This document shows, piece after piece, positions 52,046 through 61,045 of a DNA stretch of 64,000 bases; positions within the stretch are counted from its first letter, which is position 1; each line of letters begins with the position of its first letter. Below the pieces are notes generated by a model. The model had not been told where the DNA came from and ran no database searches. It worked only from the letters and a program-made list of their open reading frames with translations. Position numbers and translations under genes: made by a program. The stretch lies in contig JAIUOD010000001.1 of assembly GCA_020161405.1 (NCBI GenBank), forward strand, positions 434,001-498,000. Direction: 5' to 3'. Origin of the DNA: Pseudomonadota bacterium. GTDB lineage: Bacteria > Pseudomonadota > Alphaproteobacteria > Caulobacterales > Aquidulcibacteraceae.

Positions 52046-53227
52046 ATGACAATTAACCCTTTAATGCCCGTTTACCCCCCTGCCCCCGCGAATTTCGTTG
52101 AAGGCAAAGGTGCGCGCCTTCGAGATGATAAGGGTAATGAATATCTAGATTTCGTAGCAGGTATTGCAACCAATTGCCTTGGCCATTGCAACCCAATTTT
52201 GGTTGATGCATTAACCAAGCAAGCTAATAAATTATGGCATGTGTCAAATTCTTACCAAACTGAATTACAAAAAGAATTGGCGGCAAAATGGACATCTGTA
52301 ACTTTTGCTGATGTGGTTTTCTTTACCAATTCAGGCACAGAAGCAATTGAAGCCTGCTTAAAGCTAACCCGCAAATATCATTTTGAGAAAGGGAAACCAG
52401 AAAAAATTGATATTATTGGTTTTGACGGTGCTTTCCATGGTCGTTCATATGGCGCAATCAATGCGGCAGCAAACCCAAATTACATTCACGGTTTTGGCCC
52501 GGCTTTACCAGGCTTTAAACAATGTGAATTTGGCAATTTGGACGCCCTAAAAGCAATGATTAATGAAAATACTGCTGGTATTATTCTTGAGCCAATCCAG
52601 GGTGAAGGCGGCTGCCGCGCAGCAAGCGATGAATATTTAACTGAATTACGCAAAATCTGCGATGAAAAAGATATTTTGTTGATTTTTGATGAAGTTCAAT
52701 CAGGCGCGGCACGTTCAGGCAAATTATTTGCGCATGAATGGGCGGGTATTACACCTGATGTTATGGCAATTGCCAAAGGTATTGGCGGCGGCTTCCCAAT
52801 GGGTGCATGTCTTGCAACCGAAAATGCGGCACTTGGCATGGTAAAAGGTGTTCATGGTTCAACCTTTGGCGGCAACCCATTAGCAATGGCAGTGGGTAGC
52901 GCAGTATTTGAAGAAATTACAAAACCTGAATTTCTTGATCATGTAAATCAAATGGCAAATGCCGTAACTCAGGGTCTTGAAAGTTTAAAAGACGCGCATC
53001 CTGAATTGGTTGAAGAAGTTCGTGGCAAAGGTCTTTTACGCGGTATAAAACTTAAAATTGACCCACAAATTGTTCGCTCTAAAGCCTTTGAAAATGGTCT
53101 TTTGGTTGCGGTTGCAGGTGGCAATGTTCTACGCCTTGTTCCGCCACTAATCATTACCCAACAAGATGTATCAGAAGCGATTGCAATTCTAGACAAAAGC
53201 ATGAGCGCGGTGAAAGAAACCCTTTAA
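52046..53227 (+). CDS. argD: Acetylornithine aminotransferase
   Basis: Fourth arginine step, N-acetylglutamate semialdehyde to N-acetylornithine; also acts in lysine synthesis as DapC. 393 residues. GGAG precedes ATG 52046. Class III aminotransferase hallmarks: FFTNSGTEAIEACLKLTRKY near 93, DEVQSGAARSGKLFAHEW near 212 and the PLP lysine in MAIAKGIGGGFPMGA near 247. It is followed 11 bp later by argF, then hslO, the conserved alphaproteobacterial trio. Confidence 0.96.
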   Translation: MTINPLMPVYPPAPANFVEGKGARLRDDKGNEYLDFVAGIATNCLGHCNPILVDALTKQANKLWHVSNSYQTELQKELAAKWTSVTFADVVFFTNSGTEAIEACLKLTRKYHFEKGKPEKIDIIGFDGAFHGRSYGAINAAANPNYIHGFGPALPGFKQCEFGNLDALKAMINENTAGIILEPIQGEGGCRAASDEYLTELRKICDEKDILLIFDEVQSGAARSGKLFAHEWAGITPDVMAIAKGIGGGFPMGACLATENAALGMVKGVHGSTFGGNPLAMAVGSAVFEEITKPEFLDHVNQMANAVTQGLESLKDAHPELVEEVRGKGLLRGIKLKIDPQIVRSKAFENGLLVAVAGGNVLRLVPPLIITQQDVSEAIAILDKSMSAVKETL

Positions 53228-53238
53228 GGCTTTAAAAG

Positions 53239-54156
53239 ATGAAGCATTTTCTTGATATTAATGAAGTCCCAAAAAGCGAATTGCGCCATATTTTAAACGA
53301 AGCCAAACGCATGAAAAGCGAGCGTAAAGGCTTTACCAAAGGTGCAATTGATTTTGGTGCACCTCTATCAGGCCATATTTTGGCAATGATATTTGAAAAA
53401 AGCTCAACCCGCACACGTGTTTCATTTGATGTTGGAATGCGCCAATTGGGCGGCTCTGCATTAATATTGGATGCTTCATCTTCACAACTTGGACGCGGTG
53501 AAACCATAGGTGACACCGCCCAAGTATTGTCGCGTATGGTTGATGCAATAATGTTTCGCGCCAATTCGCACGAAGCATTGTTAGAACTTGCAAAATGGTC
53601 AAGCGTTCCCGTTATCAACGGCCTTACCGATAAATCGCACCCTTGCCAAATTTTGGCAGATTTACAAACCCTTGAAGAATGCGGCCTTAATTTAAAAGGT
53701 TCGCGTATTGCATGGGTTGGCGATGGCAATAATGTCCTTACTAGCTTTATGGAAGCTGCGATTGCATTTGATTTTGAAATTATTGCCGCCTGTCCGCATG
53801 GCTATAAGCCAGATATAAAAACAGTCTGGGAATTACAAAGCAAGGGCGGCAAAATAACAATTGTTGATGATCCAAATGAAGCGGCAAAAGGCGCCGATTG
53901 CCTTGTTACTGACACATGGGTTTCAATGGGTGACACCAATATTTCAGAGCGTATGCAGGCACTTGGCCCATATCAAGTTAATGAAGATTTGATGGCAAAA
54001 ACCAATGATGCAATTTTCCTTCATTGTCTTCCTGCGCACCGCGAAGAAGAGGTTTCAAGTGCAGTAATAGATGGTCCATCATCCAAAGTATTTGATGAGG
54101 CCGAAAATCGTATTCATGCACAAAAAGCTGTATTGCGCTGGTGTTTGGATAAATAA
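53239..54156 (+). CDS. argF: Ornithine carbamoyltransferase
   Basis: Ornithine plus carbamoyl phosphate to citrulline. The carbamoyl-phosphate loop SSTRTR (FEKSSTRTRVSFDV near residue 49), the HPCQ motif in SHPCQILADLQTLEE near 134, and the ornithine-binding HCLPAHREEEV near 268 are all visible. 305 residues is normal. It is cotranscribed with argD; hslO starts 16 bp after its stop. Confidence 0.97.
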   Translation: MKHFLDINEVPKSELRHILNEAKRMKSERKGFTKGAIDFGAPLSGHILAMIFEKSSTRTRVSFDVGMRQLGGSALILDASSSQLGRGETIGDTAQVLSRMVDAIMFRANSHEALLELAKWSSVPVINGLTDKSHPCQILADLQTLEECGLNLKGSRIAWVGDGNNVLTSFMEAAIAFDFEIIAACPHGYKPDIKTVWELQSKGGKITIVDDPNEAAKGADCLVTDTWVSMGDTNISERMQALGPYQVNEDLMAKTNDAIFLHCLPAHREEEVSSAVIDGPSSKVFDEAENRIHAQKAVLRWCLDK

Positions 54157-54172
54157 TTACTATATTGCAGGC

Positions 54173-55096
54173 ATGAGAGAGACACCTGTAATCCTACAAA
54201 GAACCGATGATATATGTTTTGGCTTTGGCCTGGACAATACACCCGTGCGCGGGCAGATTGTAAGCCTTGGCCCTGCTACTGCCGATGAAATTATATCGCG
54301 CCATGACTTGCCACATGCTGTATCCGAAATTTTAGGCGAAGCATTGGCTTTGGCATCTCTTGCCGGTACTTCTTTGAAATTTGACGGAAAAATTATCATA
54401 GAAATTCGCAAAGAATATGGCCGCGAAGATACACCACTTGAATTTTTAGTGGCCGAATATTCAACCCAAAAAACTTTACGCGGCATGGCAAAAGTGAATA
54501 AAGAAATTTATTCAAAACTTGAAAAAGAAAACCCAAGCCTTCAAGATTTGTTTGGTAATGGTTTTATGCTTTTCACACTTGAACAAAGTGATGCCAATGA
54601 ACGTTATCAAGGTCAAATCGCATTTGAAGGAAGCAATTTAAGTGAAGTTGCAGCAGAATATTTTGCACGTTCCGAACAAATCCCGACTAAAATTTTACTT
54701 GCATGTGAAAATAAAAACACGCGCACAAGCCATAAAGAATGGCGGGCCGCAGGTATTTTAATTCAAAAAATCGCAGGTGATGATAATCGCGGCGAAACTG
54801 ATGATGTTTGGCATGAAGCGGGAATAAAATTTGATACTTTAAAGCGCGATGAATTGCTTGATGACAATTTATCGGCGGGTGAATTATTATTGCGTCTTTA
54901 TCATGAAAATGGCGTAAGCGGCTTTTCGCCTGTTCTTTTGGCAGCAAAATGCACATGCAACCGCGATAGATTGGTAAAATTAATCTCGGGCTTTGAACGG
55001 GTCGATATTGAACATATGATTGAAGATGATGGAAATATTCATGCGCGTTGTGAATTTTGCAACACTGAATATGTTATTAAACCCGAAGAATTTTAA
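54173..55096 (+). CDS. hslO: Hsp33, redox-regulated chaperone
   Basis: Holdase activated by oxidation and heat. From ATG 54173 the product is 307 residues, beginning MRETPVILQRTDDI. The C-terminal zinc switch is intact: Cys260 and Cys262 in CTCNRDR, Cys293 and Cys296 in CEFCNTEY. Extension into argF by an earlier start is possible in this frame but gives no Hsp33-like sequence. The argD-argF-hslO arrangement is widespread in alphaproteobacteria, though no functional link to arginine is known. Confidence 0.95.
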   Translation: MRETPVILQRTDDICFGFGLDNTPVRGQIVSLGPATADEIISRHDLPHAVSEILGEALALASLAGTSLKFDGKIIIEIRKEYGREDTPLEFLVAEYSTQKTLRGMAKVNKEIYSKLEKENPSLQDLFGNGFMLFTLEQSDANERYQGQIAFEGSNLSEVAAEYFARSEQIPTKILLACENKNTRTSHKEWRAAGILIQKIAGDDNRGETDDVWHEAGIKFDTLKRDELLDDNLSAGELLLRLYHENGVSGFSPVLLAAKCTCNRDRLVKLISGFERVDIEHMIEDDGNIHARCEFCNTEYVIKPEEF

Positions 55097-55137
55097 ACCT
55101 TAAACAGTAAACTAAACCCGATATTTACATTTTTTTG

Positions 55138-55164
55138 TTATCCCTACTTAAAAGGTAGGGATAA
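55138..55164 (+). promoter_or_regulatory. Hairpin covering the ribosome-binding site of the CelD-like gene
   Basis: TTATCCCTAC (55138-55147) pairs perfectly with GTAGGGATAA (55155-55164) around TTAAAAG. The 3' arm carries the GTAGGG Shine-Dalgarno and reaches the A of the ATG, so translation should be impeded unless the stem is opened. Confidence 0.6.
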
Positions 55165-56252
55165 TGATAATTTGTGAAAATACACGCGCAAACGCGATTT
55201 CAAAACAAGATGAGGACATTTGGCGTGAATTCTGCTCACAGAACGAATATTTCAAAAGTCCACTTCTAAGCCCTGATTTTTATCATCAAGTCGCAAACGT
55301 TCGTGACGATGCCTATGTTGCTATTTATCGTGAAAACAGCAAACCAATCGCATTTTTGGCACATCACAAACGACCAAATGATTTTGCACGCCCAATTGGC
55401 GCGCCTTTTTCAGATTATAGCGCATTAATTTGCGCCCCCGATTGCAAATTAAGAATACAAGAAGCATTAAAACTTGCAGGAATAAAAAAATTCCAAGCAA
55501 TCGGTTTTATTGATCCATATAATCTTTGTGACGAATTTTATGGCGAAGAAGATGATGCACATGGCATGGATTTATTAAGCGATGAGCCCGCCCATAGTAC
55601 AAGTAAAAAACATAAAAAAAATGTAAATCGCCTGCGCCGTCATATGGAAGAAAATATCGGGCCAGAGCATTTTATTTTTGATGATAGAAATCAAGAACAT
55701 TTTGACGAAATGGTCGCGCTCAAACGTGAACAAACATTGCGAACTGGCGTTCATGATTTTCTTGGTCCTATTTGGGTACAAAAACTTATGAAAAACCTTT
55801 TTGAAGCGCCGCGCGATGGGCTTCATGGTTCATTATTAACAATGATGGCTGGTGATAAGCCAATTGCATGGCAATTTGGCCCGCGCCTTGGCGATAGAAT
55901 GCACCCTTGGATTTTCACATATTTACCGCAATATGCACAATATAGCCCAGGGCAAATTTATCTTATGGATTGCGCGGATGCTTTAAAAGAAAAAGGCATT
56001 GCATTCAATGATTTATCAACAGGCACACAATCTTATAAATCCACTTTTTGCAATAAACATTTCAAAGTAAAACATGGCACAATTTTTGCGGATGGCACAA
56101 TCAAAAAGCCATTAACGGGCAAAATTGGGAATTTAATTGGCCGTTTCTCACGCCGTTTTGACCAAATTGCCTGTTTGGAACTTGAAACTTCGGATCGAAT
56201 AAAAGGCGCATTTTTCGCAATAAAAAGCGCAGGTAAACGTATTAAGGCATAG
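55164..56252 (+). CDS. CelD/BcsL-type GNAT acetyltransferase family protein
   Basis: GNAT-fold protein of the Acetyltransf_6/CelD class often linked to exopolysaccharide or holdfast formation. 362 residues. The N-terminal half is a degenerate acetyltransferase lobe; the second half has DEMVALKREQTLRTGVHDFL near 183, then WQFGPRLGDRMHPWIFTYLP near 237, and the YSPGQIYLMDCADALKEKGI segment that carries the acetyl-CoA-binding turn. The start sits in a hairpin (55138-55164). It is followed 6 bp later by the cupin-like gene, forming a pair. Substrate unknown; in Caulobacter, the similar HfsK modifies the holdfast. Confidence 0.75.
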   Translation: MIICENTRANAISKQDEDIWREFCSQNEYFKSPLLSPDFYHQVANVRDDAYVAIYRENSKPIAFLAHHKRPNDFARPIGAPFSDYSALICAPDCKLRIQEALKLAGIKKFQAIGFIDPYNLCDEFYGEEDDAHGMDLLSDEPAHSTSKKHKKNVNRLRRHMEENIGPEHFIFDDRNQEHFDEMVALKREQTLRTGVHDFLGPIWVQKLMKNLFEAPRDGLHGSLLTMMAGDKPIAWQFGPRLGDRMHPWIFTYLPQYAQYSPGQIYLMDCADALKEKGIAFNDLSTGTQSYKSTFCNKHFKVKHGTIFADGTIKKPLTGKIGNLIGRFSRRFDQIACLELETSDRIKGAFFAIKSAGKRIKA

Positions 56253-56258
56253 ATTATT

Positions 56259-57200
56259 ATGACAAATTTGATTGAATGGAATGATGAAAACACCAAAGAC
56301 TTTGGCAAAAAAACCACTGTTTTCAACCATCATTTACATGAGAGCGACCTTTTTAGCGATGAAAATTTAATCGAACTTATCGATAATTATCCCTATGAGG
56401 ATTTAGAAGTTTTCACTATGGGCTATAATCCAAAAGGTTGGGGTGAATGGTTTTTAGGTCGTCGCAATTTGCTTTCGGCTGAAGAATTATTGGCGGCAGT
56501 AAAGCAAGGCCGCTTGTGGCTTAATTTACGTGGCACAAATTTCACCAATCCAAAATTACGCGAATTAGCCGATAAAATTTTTTCCGAAGTAAAAGAAAAA
56601 ACCGGCGTAAGCACTTTTAAACATGATATGGGGCTTTTGATTTCTTCGCCAAAAGCACATGTCTATTACCATGCCGATGGTCCATTGGTGATGTTATGGC
56701 AATTGCGCGGAATAAAACGCGTTTATTTATACCCTGCACAAAAGCCATGCATAAATGATGAACAAGTAGAAGCAATTTTAATGCGCCAACAAGATGAGCA
56801 ATTAAAATTTGACGAATCTTATGAAAAATATGCCTTCATACATGATTTGAAACCAGGGGAATTTGTAACTTGGCCGCAAAATTGCCCACACCGCATTGAA
56901 AACCAAGATTGTGTAAATGTTTCTTTTTCGGTTGAATTTTTAACACCGCAAGCGGCATGGCGCGCCAATTTAATTTATGCCAATGGCTATTTAAGACGTG
57001 TTTTTGGCCTTAATCCAAGTCTTGAAAAATCACCAAAATTCCTTGAACCGTTCAAAATTATTCTTGCGCGCATAGTTAAAGCATTGGGGCTTTATAAGGG
57101 TAATCCAAAATTACCTCGCCCAAGTTTTGATGTTGATGAAAAAGCCAATGGCAAAATTCACTTTGACCAAGGTATAGAAGCCCCAAAACCAATTGCATGA
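56259..57200 (+). CDS. Cupin-like (JmjC-type) protein
   Basis: 313 residues, no signal or membrane segment. A central cupin/JmjC-like core has HVYYHADGPLVMLWQLRGIK near residue 132, giving His-X-Asp with a distal His in WPQNCPHRIEN near 209, the arrangement of Fe(II)/2-oxoglutarate dioxygenases, and LYPAQKPCINDEQ between them. The C-terminal 90 residues are helical and basic. It sits 6 bp after the CelD-like gene, a pairing also seen in other alphaproteobacteria to my recollection. The reaction is unknown. Confidence 0.65.
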   Translation: MTNLIEWNDENTKDFGKKTTVFNHHLHESDLFSDENLIELIDNYPYEDLEVFTMGYNPKGWGEWFLGRRNLLSAEELLAAVKQGRLWLNLRGTNFTNPKLRELADKIFSEVKEKTGVSTFKHDMGLLISSPKAHVYYHADGPLVMLWQLRGIKRVYLYPAQKPCINDEQVEAILMRQQDEQLKFDESYEKYAFIHDLKPGEFVTWPQNCPHRIENQDCVNVSFSVEFLTPQAAWRANLIYANGYLRRVFGLNPSLEKSPKFLEPFKIILARIVKALGLYKGNPKLPRPSFDVDEKANGKIHFDQGIEAPKPIA

Positions 57201-57224
57201 TATAAGCAATTTTCGGAGGGGCAA

Positions 57225-57323
57225 ATGCTAAACAAAAAACAATTAATAATCGCGTTTACAATTTTTACTTTGGGGTTTTTAACCCCAAAAATTCTGGATT
57301 ATTTAGGACAAATTTTCAAATAA
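57225..57323 (+). CDS. 32-residue membrane microprotein
   Basis: A short frame with an unusually strong Shine-Dalgarno (GGAGGGG at 57216-57222) before ATG 57225. The product starts MLNKKQLIIAFTIFTLGFLT and ends PKILDYLGQIFK: a basic N-terminus, one hydrophobic helix at about residues 7-20 and an amphipathic tail. It lies 24 bp after the cupin-like gene on the same strand. No recognised family. The strong SD and sensible topology argue that it is translated. Confidence 0.6.
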   Translation: MLNKKQLIIAFTIFTLGFLTPKILDYLGQIFK

Positions 57324-57368
57324 ACTGTTTTTTGTGTTGGATTTTTTTTAAAATAGTATAGTTTCAAC

Positions 57369-57392
57369 TGTAACTAATAATTGAGAGTTACA
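57369..57392 (+). promoter_or_regulatory. Hairpin adjacent to the start of the cystathionine gamma-synthase-like gene
   Basis: TGTAACT (57369-57375) pairs with AGTTACA (57386-57392), directly before ATG 57393, with the GAGAG Shine-Dalgarno partly in the 3' arm. Possibly limits initiation; it could also be an operator. Confidence 0.4.
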
Positions 57393-58670
57393 ATGGGAAA
57401 TTATCACAAAAAAACAATCGGCAATCGTGAAATCAGTCCTGAAACACAAATGATGGGTTATGGTTATGACCCGCATCTATCAGAGGGTGCACTAAAACCA
57501 CCTGTTTTTTTGACCTCAACCTTTGTCTTCCCTAGCGCACAAGCGGGCAAAGATTTTTTTGATTATGCTTCAGGGCGCAAACCTGTGCCAGATGGACAAA
57601 CTGGCGGCCTTGTATATTCACGCTTCAACAATCCCAATTTAGAAGTTTTAGAAGACAGGCTGGCGCTTTATGATAGAACCGAAATGGCGGCGGTTTTCTC
57701 ATCTGGTATGAGTGCTATTAGCACTACTTTACTTGCATATTTGCGCCCAAATGATGTGCTTTTTGCCGCGCAACCGCTTTATGGTGGAACCGAAGTTTTA
57801 ATCGAAAAAGTTCTTACCAATTATGCAATCACCCCACATCATTTTCATAATGGCTGCGACGAAGAAAACATGCGCATTGCGGCAAATGAAGCCATGGCAA
57901 AAGGGCGCGTGGGCGCAATTATGGTCGAAACCCCTGGTAATCCGACAAATGCAATGGTTGATTTGCAATTAATGAAAAAAATTGCCGATGAAATTGGCAA
58001 AGCTCAAGGATATAGACCTCCTGTTATTTGCGACAATACTTTCCTCGGCCCAATTTATCAAAATGCCCTTGAACATGGTGCAGATATCGCAATTTATTCA
58101 CTTACAAAATATGTTGGCGGGCATTCAGATTTGGTTGCAGGTGGTGCAACAGGTAAAGAGGAATGGCTAAAACCTGTTAAAGGACTTCGCGGCGCAATCG
58201 GTACACAGCTTGATCCAAATTCTGCATGGATGCTTATGCGCTCGCTTGAAACACTGTCTTTGCGCATGGAGCGCGCTAATCAAAACGCATTTAAAATTGC
58301 AACATATTTAAAGTCACACCCTAAAATCAAAGATGTCTATCATCTTGATTTTCTGCCACAAGATTGGAAAGAAGCCGAAGTTTATAAGCGTCAATGCACT
58401 GGCGCGGGTTCAACTTTTAGCTTTGAAACCTATGGCGGCGAGCTTGAGGCATTCAAATTATTGGACAATTTACAGATAATGCATCTTGCAGTTTCATTAG
58501 GTGGAACAGAAACTTTGGTATCACATCCAGCAAGCATGACACATTCGGGCGTTCCCGTTGAAACCCGCGAAAAATTGGGAATTACCGATAGCTTAATTCG
58601 TATATCAGCAGGCATAGAAAATGCCGATGATTTGATAGCGGATTTGGAACAGGCTCTAGAAAAATTGTAA
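57393..58670 (+). CDS. Cystathionine gamma-synthase / methionine gamma-lyase family protein
   Basis: PLP-dependent Cys/Met metabolism enzyme. From ATG 57393 (MGNYHKKTIG) it is 425 residues. The PLP lysine is in SLTKYVGGHSDLVAGG near residue 225, with YSRFNNPNLEVLEDRLALYD near 74, FSSGMSAISTTL near 99 and VETPGNPTNAMVDLQLMKKI near 176. Length and the GYGYDPHLSEGALKPPVFLT opening match alphaproteobacterial enzymes annotated as cystathionine gamma-synthase family; the exact reaction (sulfhydrylation, gamma-lysis or synthesis) cannot be fixed. A possible hairpin covers its start. Confidence 0.88.
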   Translation: MGNYHKKTIGNREISPETQMMGYGYDPHLSEGALKPPVFLTSTFVFPSAQAGKDFFDYASGRKPVPDGQTGGLVYSRFNNPNLEVLEDRLALYDRTEMAAVFSSGMSAISTTLLAYLRPNDVLFAAQPLYGGTEVLIEKVLTNYAITPHHFHNGCDEENMRIAANEAMAKGRVGAIMVETPGNPTNAMVDLQLMKKIADEIGKAQGYRPPVICDNTFLGPIYQNALEHGADIAIYSLTKYVGGHSDLVAGGATGKEEWLKPVKGLRGAIGTQLDPNSAWMLMRSLETLSLRMERANQNAFKIATYLKSHPKIKDVYHLDFLPQDWKEAEVYKRQCTGAGSTFSFETYGGELEAFKLLDNLQIMHLAVSLGGTETLVSHPASMTHSGVPVETREKLGITDSLIRISAGIENADDLIADLEQALEKL

Positions 58671-58723
58671 ATGTCACAAAACTGTGGTTGACAAAGTAAA
58701 AAATTATCGTCACCCTAAGGTGT

Positions 58724-60175
58724 ATGAAAAATGAAGAAAAATTAGAAGCTGCAATAGGGCAGCTCGAAACACTATATCAAGAAGCTATTTCTCAATTACG
58801 TTCTGCGCTTGGCAATTATGTTGCAAACCGCATCGCACCGACAAAGGAACAAAGGGAAAAGTTTCGCTATCCTAAAATCACACTTACATATGATCCGGAC
58901 GGTCCTGCGCCCGTGTCATCGCGCGCCTATGCAAAATTCAATGCACCTGGCACTTATACAACAACAATCACACATCCAAAGATTTTTGCCCCATATTTGC
59001 GCGAACAAATATTGCCGCTTTTAAATGAATATGGTGCATCAATCGAAGTTGGGGTTTCAACCCAAGAAATCCCTTATGCATATGTTATTGATGGGCAAAA
59101 TGAATTGGGTGTTGGTGATGTTCCACCTGATGAATTGGCACGCCATTTCCCAACACCATCTTTAAACACTGTTGGCGATGAAATTGTTGATGGCCTTTGG
59201 AATATTGGCCCGCGTTCAACCCGACCATTGGCACTTTATGATGGCCTTCGGGTTGATTATTCACTTAAACGCTTGATGCATTATTCGGGCACTGACTGGC
59301 AAGATTTCCAACCTTGGATTCTTTTCACAAACTATGCCCGCTATGTTGATGAATTTGTTCGCTGGGCAGCCGAAGAAATTAAGCGCCCTGATACACCATA
59401 TTATAAATTAATATGCTCTGGCGGAATTGAAATTGATGTCAATAATACAGATGGCGCAGTAGAACGTGTCTCTGGCGGTAATTGGCGTAAATATCAAATG
59501 CCTGCTTATCACCTTTTATCAAAAGAAGGCGAAGGCATTACGCTTGTAAATATTGGTGTTGGCCCATCAAATACTAAAAATATCACCGACCATTTGGCGG
59601 TTTTGCGCCCGCATTGTTGGCTTATGGTTGGGCATTGCGGCGGCCTTCGTCAATCGCAACGCATTGGTGATTATGTTCTTGCCCACGCTTATTTACGCAA
59701 AGATTGTGTGCTTGATGATATTCTTCCTGTAAGTGTTCCAATCCCGCCAATTGCCGAAGTGCAAATTGCAATGTTTGACGCAGCAATGGAAATCACACGC
59801 GAAGATAGTGACACTTTAAAACGACGACTAAGAACAGGAACCGTGGTTTCTTTCGCCGATAGGAATTGGGAATTATATTGGTCACAAGAAAGACAGCTTA
59901 TTAATATGTCCCGCGCAATCGGGGTTGATATGGAAAGCTGCATGGTTGCCGCCCAAGGTTTCCGCCACCGCGTTCCATATGGCACTTTATTGTGTATTTC
60001 AGATAAGCCAGTGCATGGTGAAATCAAACTACCGGGTGCGGCAAACGTATTTTATGAGCGCGCGATTGGCGAACATTTAAAAATTGGCATTAAGGCGCTT
60101 GAAAATATGAAATTAATGGGCCGCGAACTTCATTCGCGCAAATTACGTTCATTTGATGAGCCACCTTTTAGATAA
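58724..60175 (+). CDS. amn: AMP nucleosidase
   Basis: Hydrolyses AMP to adenine and ribose 5-phosphate, a regulator of adenylate levels. 483 residues. The N-terminal 170 residues form the family-specific regulatory domain; the C-terminal half is a nucleoside phosphorylase-type fold with GVDMESCMVAAQGFRHRVPY and GTLLCISDKPVHGEIKLPG near 420, and VGHCGGLRQSQRIGDYVLAH near 305. AAGGTG precedes ATG 58724. Terminator at 60201-60226. Confidence 0.94.
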   Translation: MKNEEKLEAAIGQLETLYQEAISQLRSALGNYVANRIAPTKEQREKFRYPKITLTYDPDGPAPVSSRAYAKFNAPGTYTTTITHPKIFAPYLREQILPLLNEYGASIEVGVSTQEIPYAYVIDGQNELGVGDVPPDELARHFPTPSLNTVGDEIVDGLWNIGPRSTRPLALYDGLRVDYSLKRLMHYSGTDWQDFQPWILFTNYARYVDEFVRWAAEEIKRPDTPYYKLICSGGIEIDVNNTDGAVERVSGGNWRKYQMPAYHLLSKEGEGITLVNIGVGPSNTKNITDHLAVLRPHCWLMVGHCGGLRQSQRIGDYVLAHAYLRKDCVLDDILPVSVPIPPIAEVQIAMFDAAMEITREDSDTLKRRLRTGTVVSFADRNWELYWSQERQLINMSRAIGVDMESCMVAAQGFRHRVPYGTLLCISDKPVHGEIKLPGAANVFYERAIGEHLKIGIKALENMKLMGRELHSRKLRSFDEPPFR

Positions 60176-60200
60176 GAATGCTTAAAATACAATTAGATAA

Positions 60201-60226
60201 CAGGCCCTAACATCGGGCCTGTTTTT
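60201..60226 (+). terminator. Rho-independent terminator after amn
   Basis: CAGGCCC (60201-60207) pairs with GGGCCTG (60215-60221), followed by five T. Confidence 0.92.
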
Positions 60227-60289
60227 GTATTTGAAATATACTTAATAAAGTTGTCGCTTTTTTGCCGCAATCTTGCTTATACTAAAAAC

Positions 60290-61045
60290 ATGGGCCTTAC
60301 TAAGAAGTATCGTATAATTTTAAGTTGTTTTTTGGGGGCACTTTTTGTGCCTTTTTGGGCGCATGCGCAATCTTCTAAAGAAACGGCGAATTTTCGTGCA
60401 TTATTGACACAACAAATGGTCAATCGTGATCCCATTGCCATAAATTATAAGCTGGACAATGGAACAGGCTTTATAATTGATCGCACAAACCGCAATGAAA
60501 TTTTGCTAAAATTTGATAATTCAGATGAAGTTTGGAAATTAAATTCAGTTTTTGGCTCGCGCGGTGATGAGTTTTTACTTAATGATGTTGGCGAAACCAT
60601 TGTTCGAATTACTTCACTTGGTGGTGTAACTTTCTATCGCCAAAAGGATACAAAGGGCAGCCCCGCAAGTTCGCGCGGAAAAACCCGCCCGATTGCACGC
60701 CTTGAAAATGTGCGCACAATCACATTGCAAAACCCACAGATAATAATTGATAATACAATTTCGCGTTTTCATGACGCAAATTATTCAATCAATCGCGTTG
60801 ATATTGATCAAAGCCTTCCGCAAGCATTGGTAAAAGATACAATTAATCGGGTTTTTGATGCCTATGCAAATTGTGGGCAATCAAACTTGCCACGCGGCAA
60901 AATTAAAACCCTTACTATTACGCGCACGGTGCAAAATTACGTTACAATACGCGGAAACCGCCTTGAAATTGGTGTTACGCCTGGAATTGATTATTCGGGG
61001 CGCCCATCAAGCCGCGCAATACAAAAGGCGATATTGGGAAATTAA
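60290..61045 (+). CDS. Hypothetical secreted protein
   Basis: 251 residues from ATG 60290 with a Sec signal peptide (MGLTKKYRIILSCFLGALFV, cleavage probably after AHAQ near 28). The mature protein has two beta-rich parts: YKLDNGTGFIIDRTNRNEIL near 50 and a C-terminal KTLTITRTVQNYVTIRGNRL near 204. It has a single Cys in the mature region (YANCGQS). No family recognised. It converges on gloB with a 4-bp overlap of the ends. Confidence 0.6.
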   Translation: MGLTKKYRIILSCFLGALFVPFWAHAQSSKETANFRALLTQQMVNRDPIAINYKLDNGTGFIIDRTNRNEILLKFDNSDEVWKLNSVFGSRGDEFLLNDVGETIVRITSLGGVTFYRQKDTKGSPASSRGKTRPIARLENVRTITLQNPQIIIDNTISRFHDANYSINRVDIDQSLPQALVKDTINRVFDAYANCGQSNLPRGKIKTLTITRTVQNYVTIRGNRLEIGVTPGIDYSGRPSSRAIQKAILGN

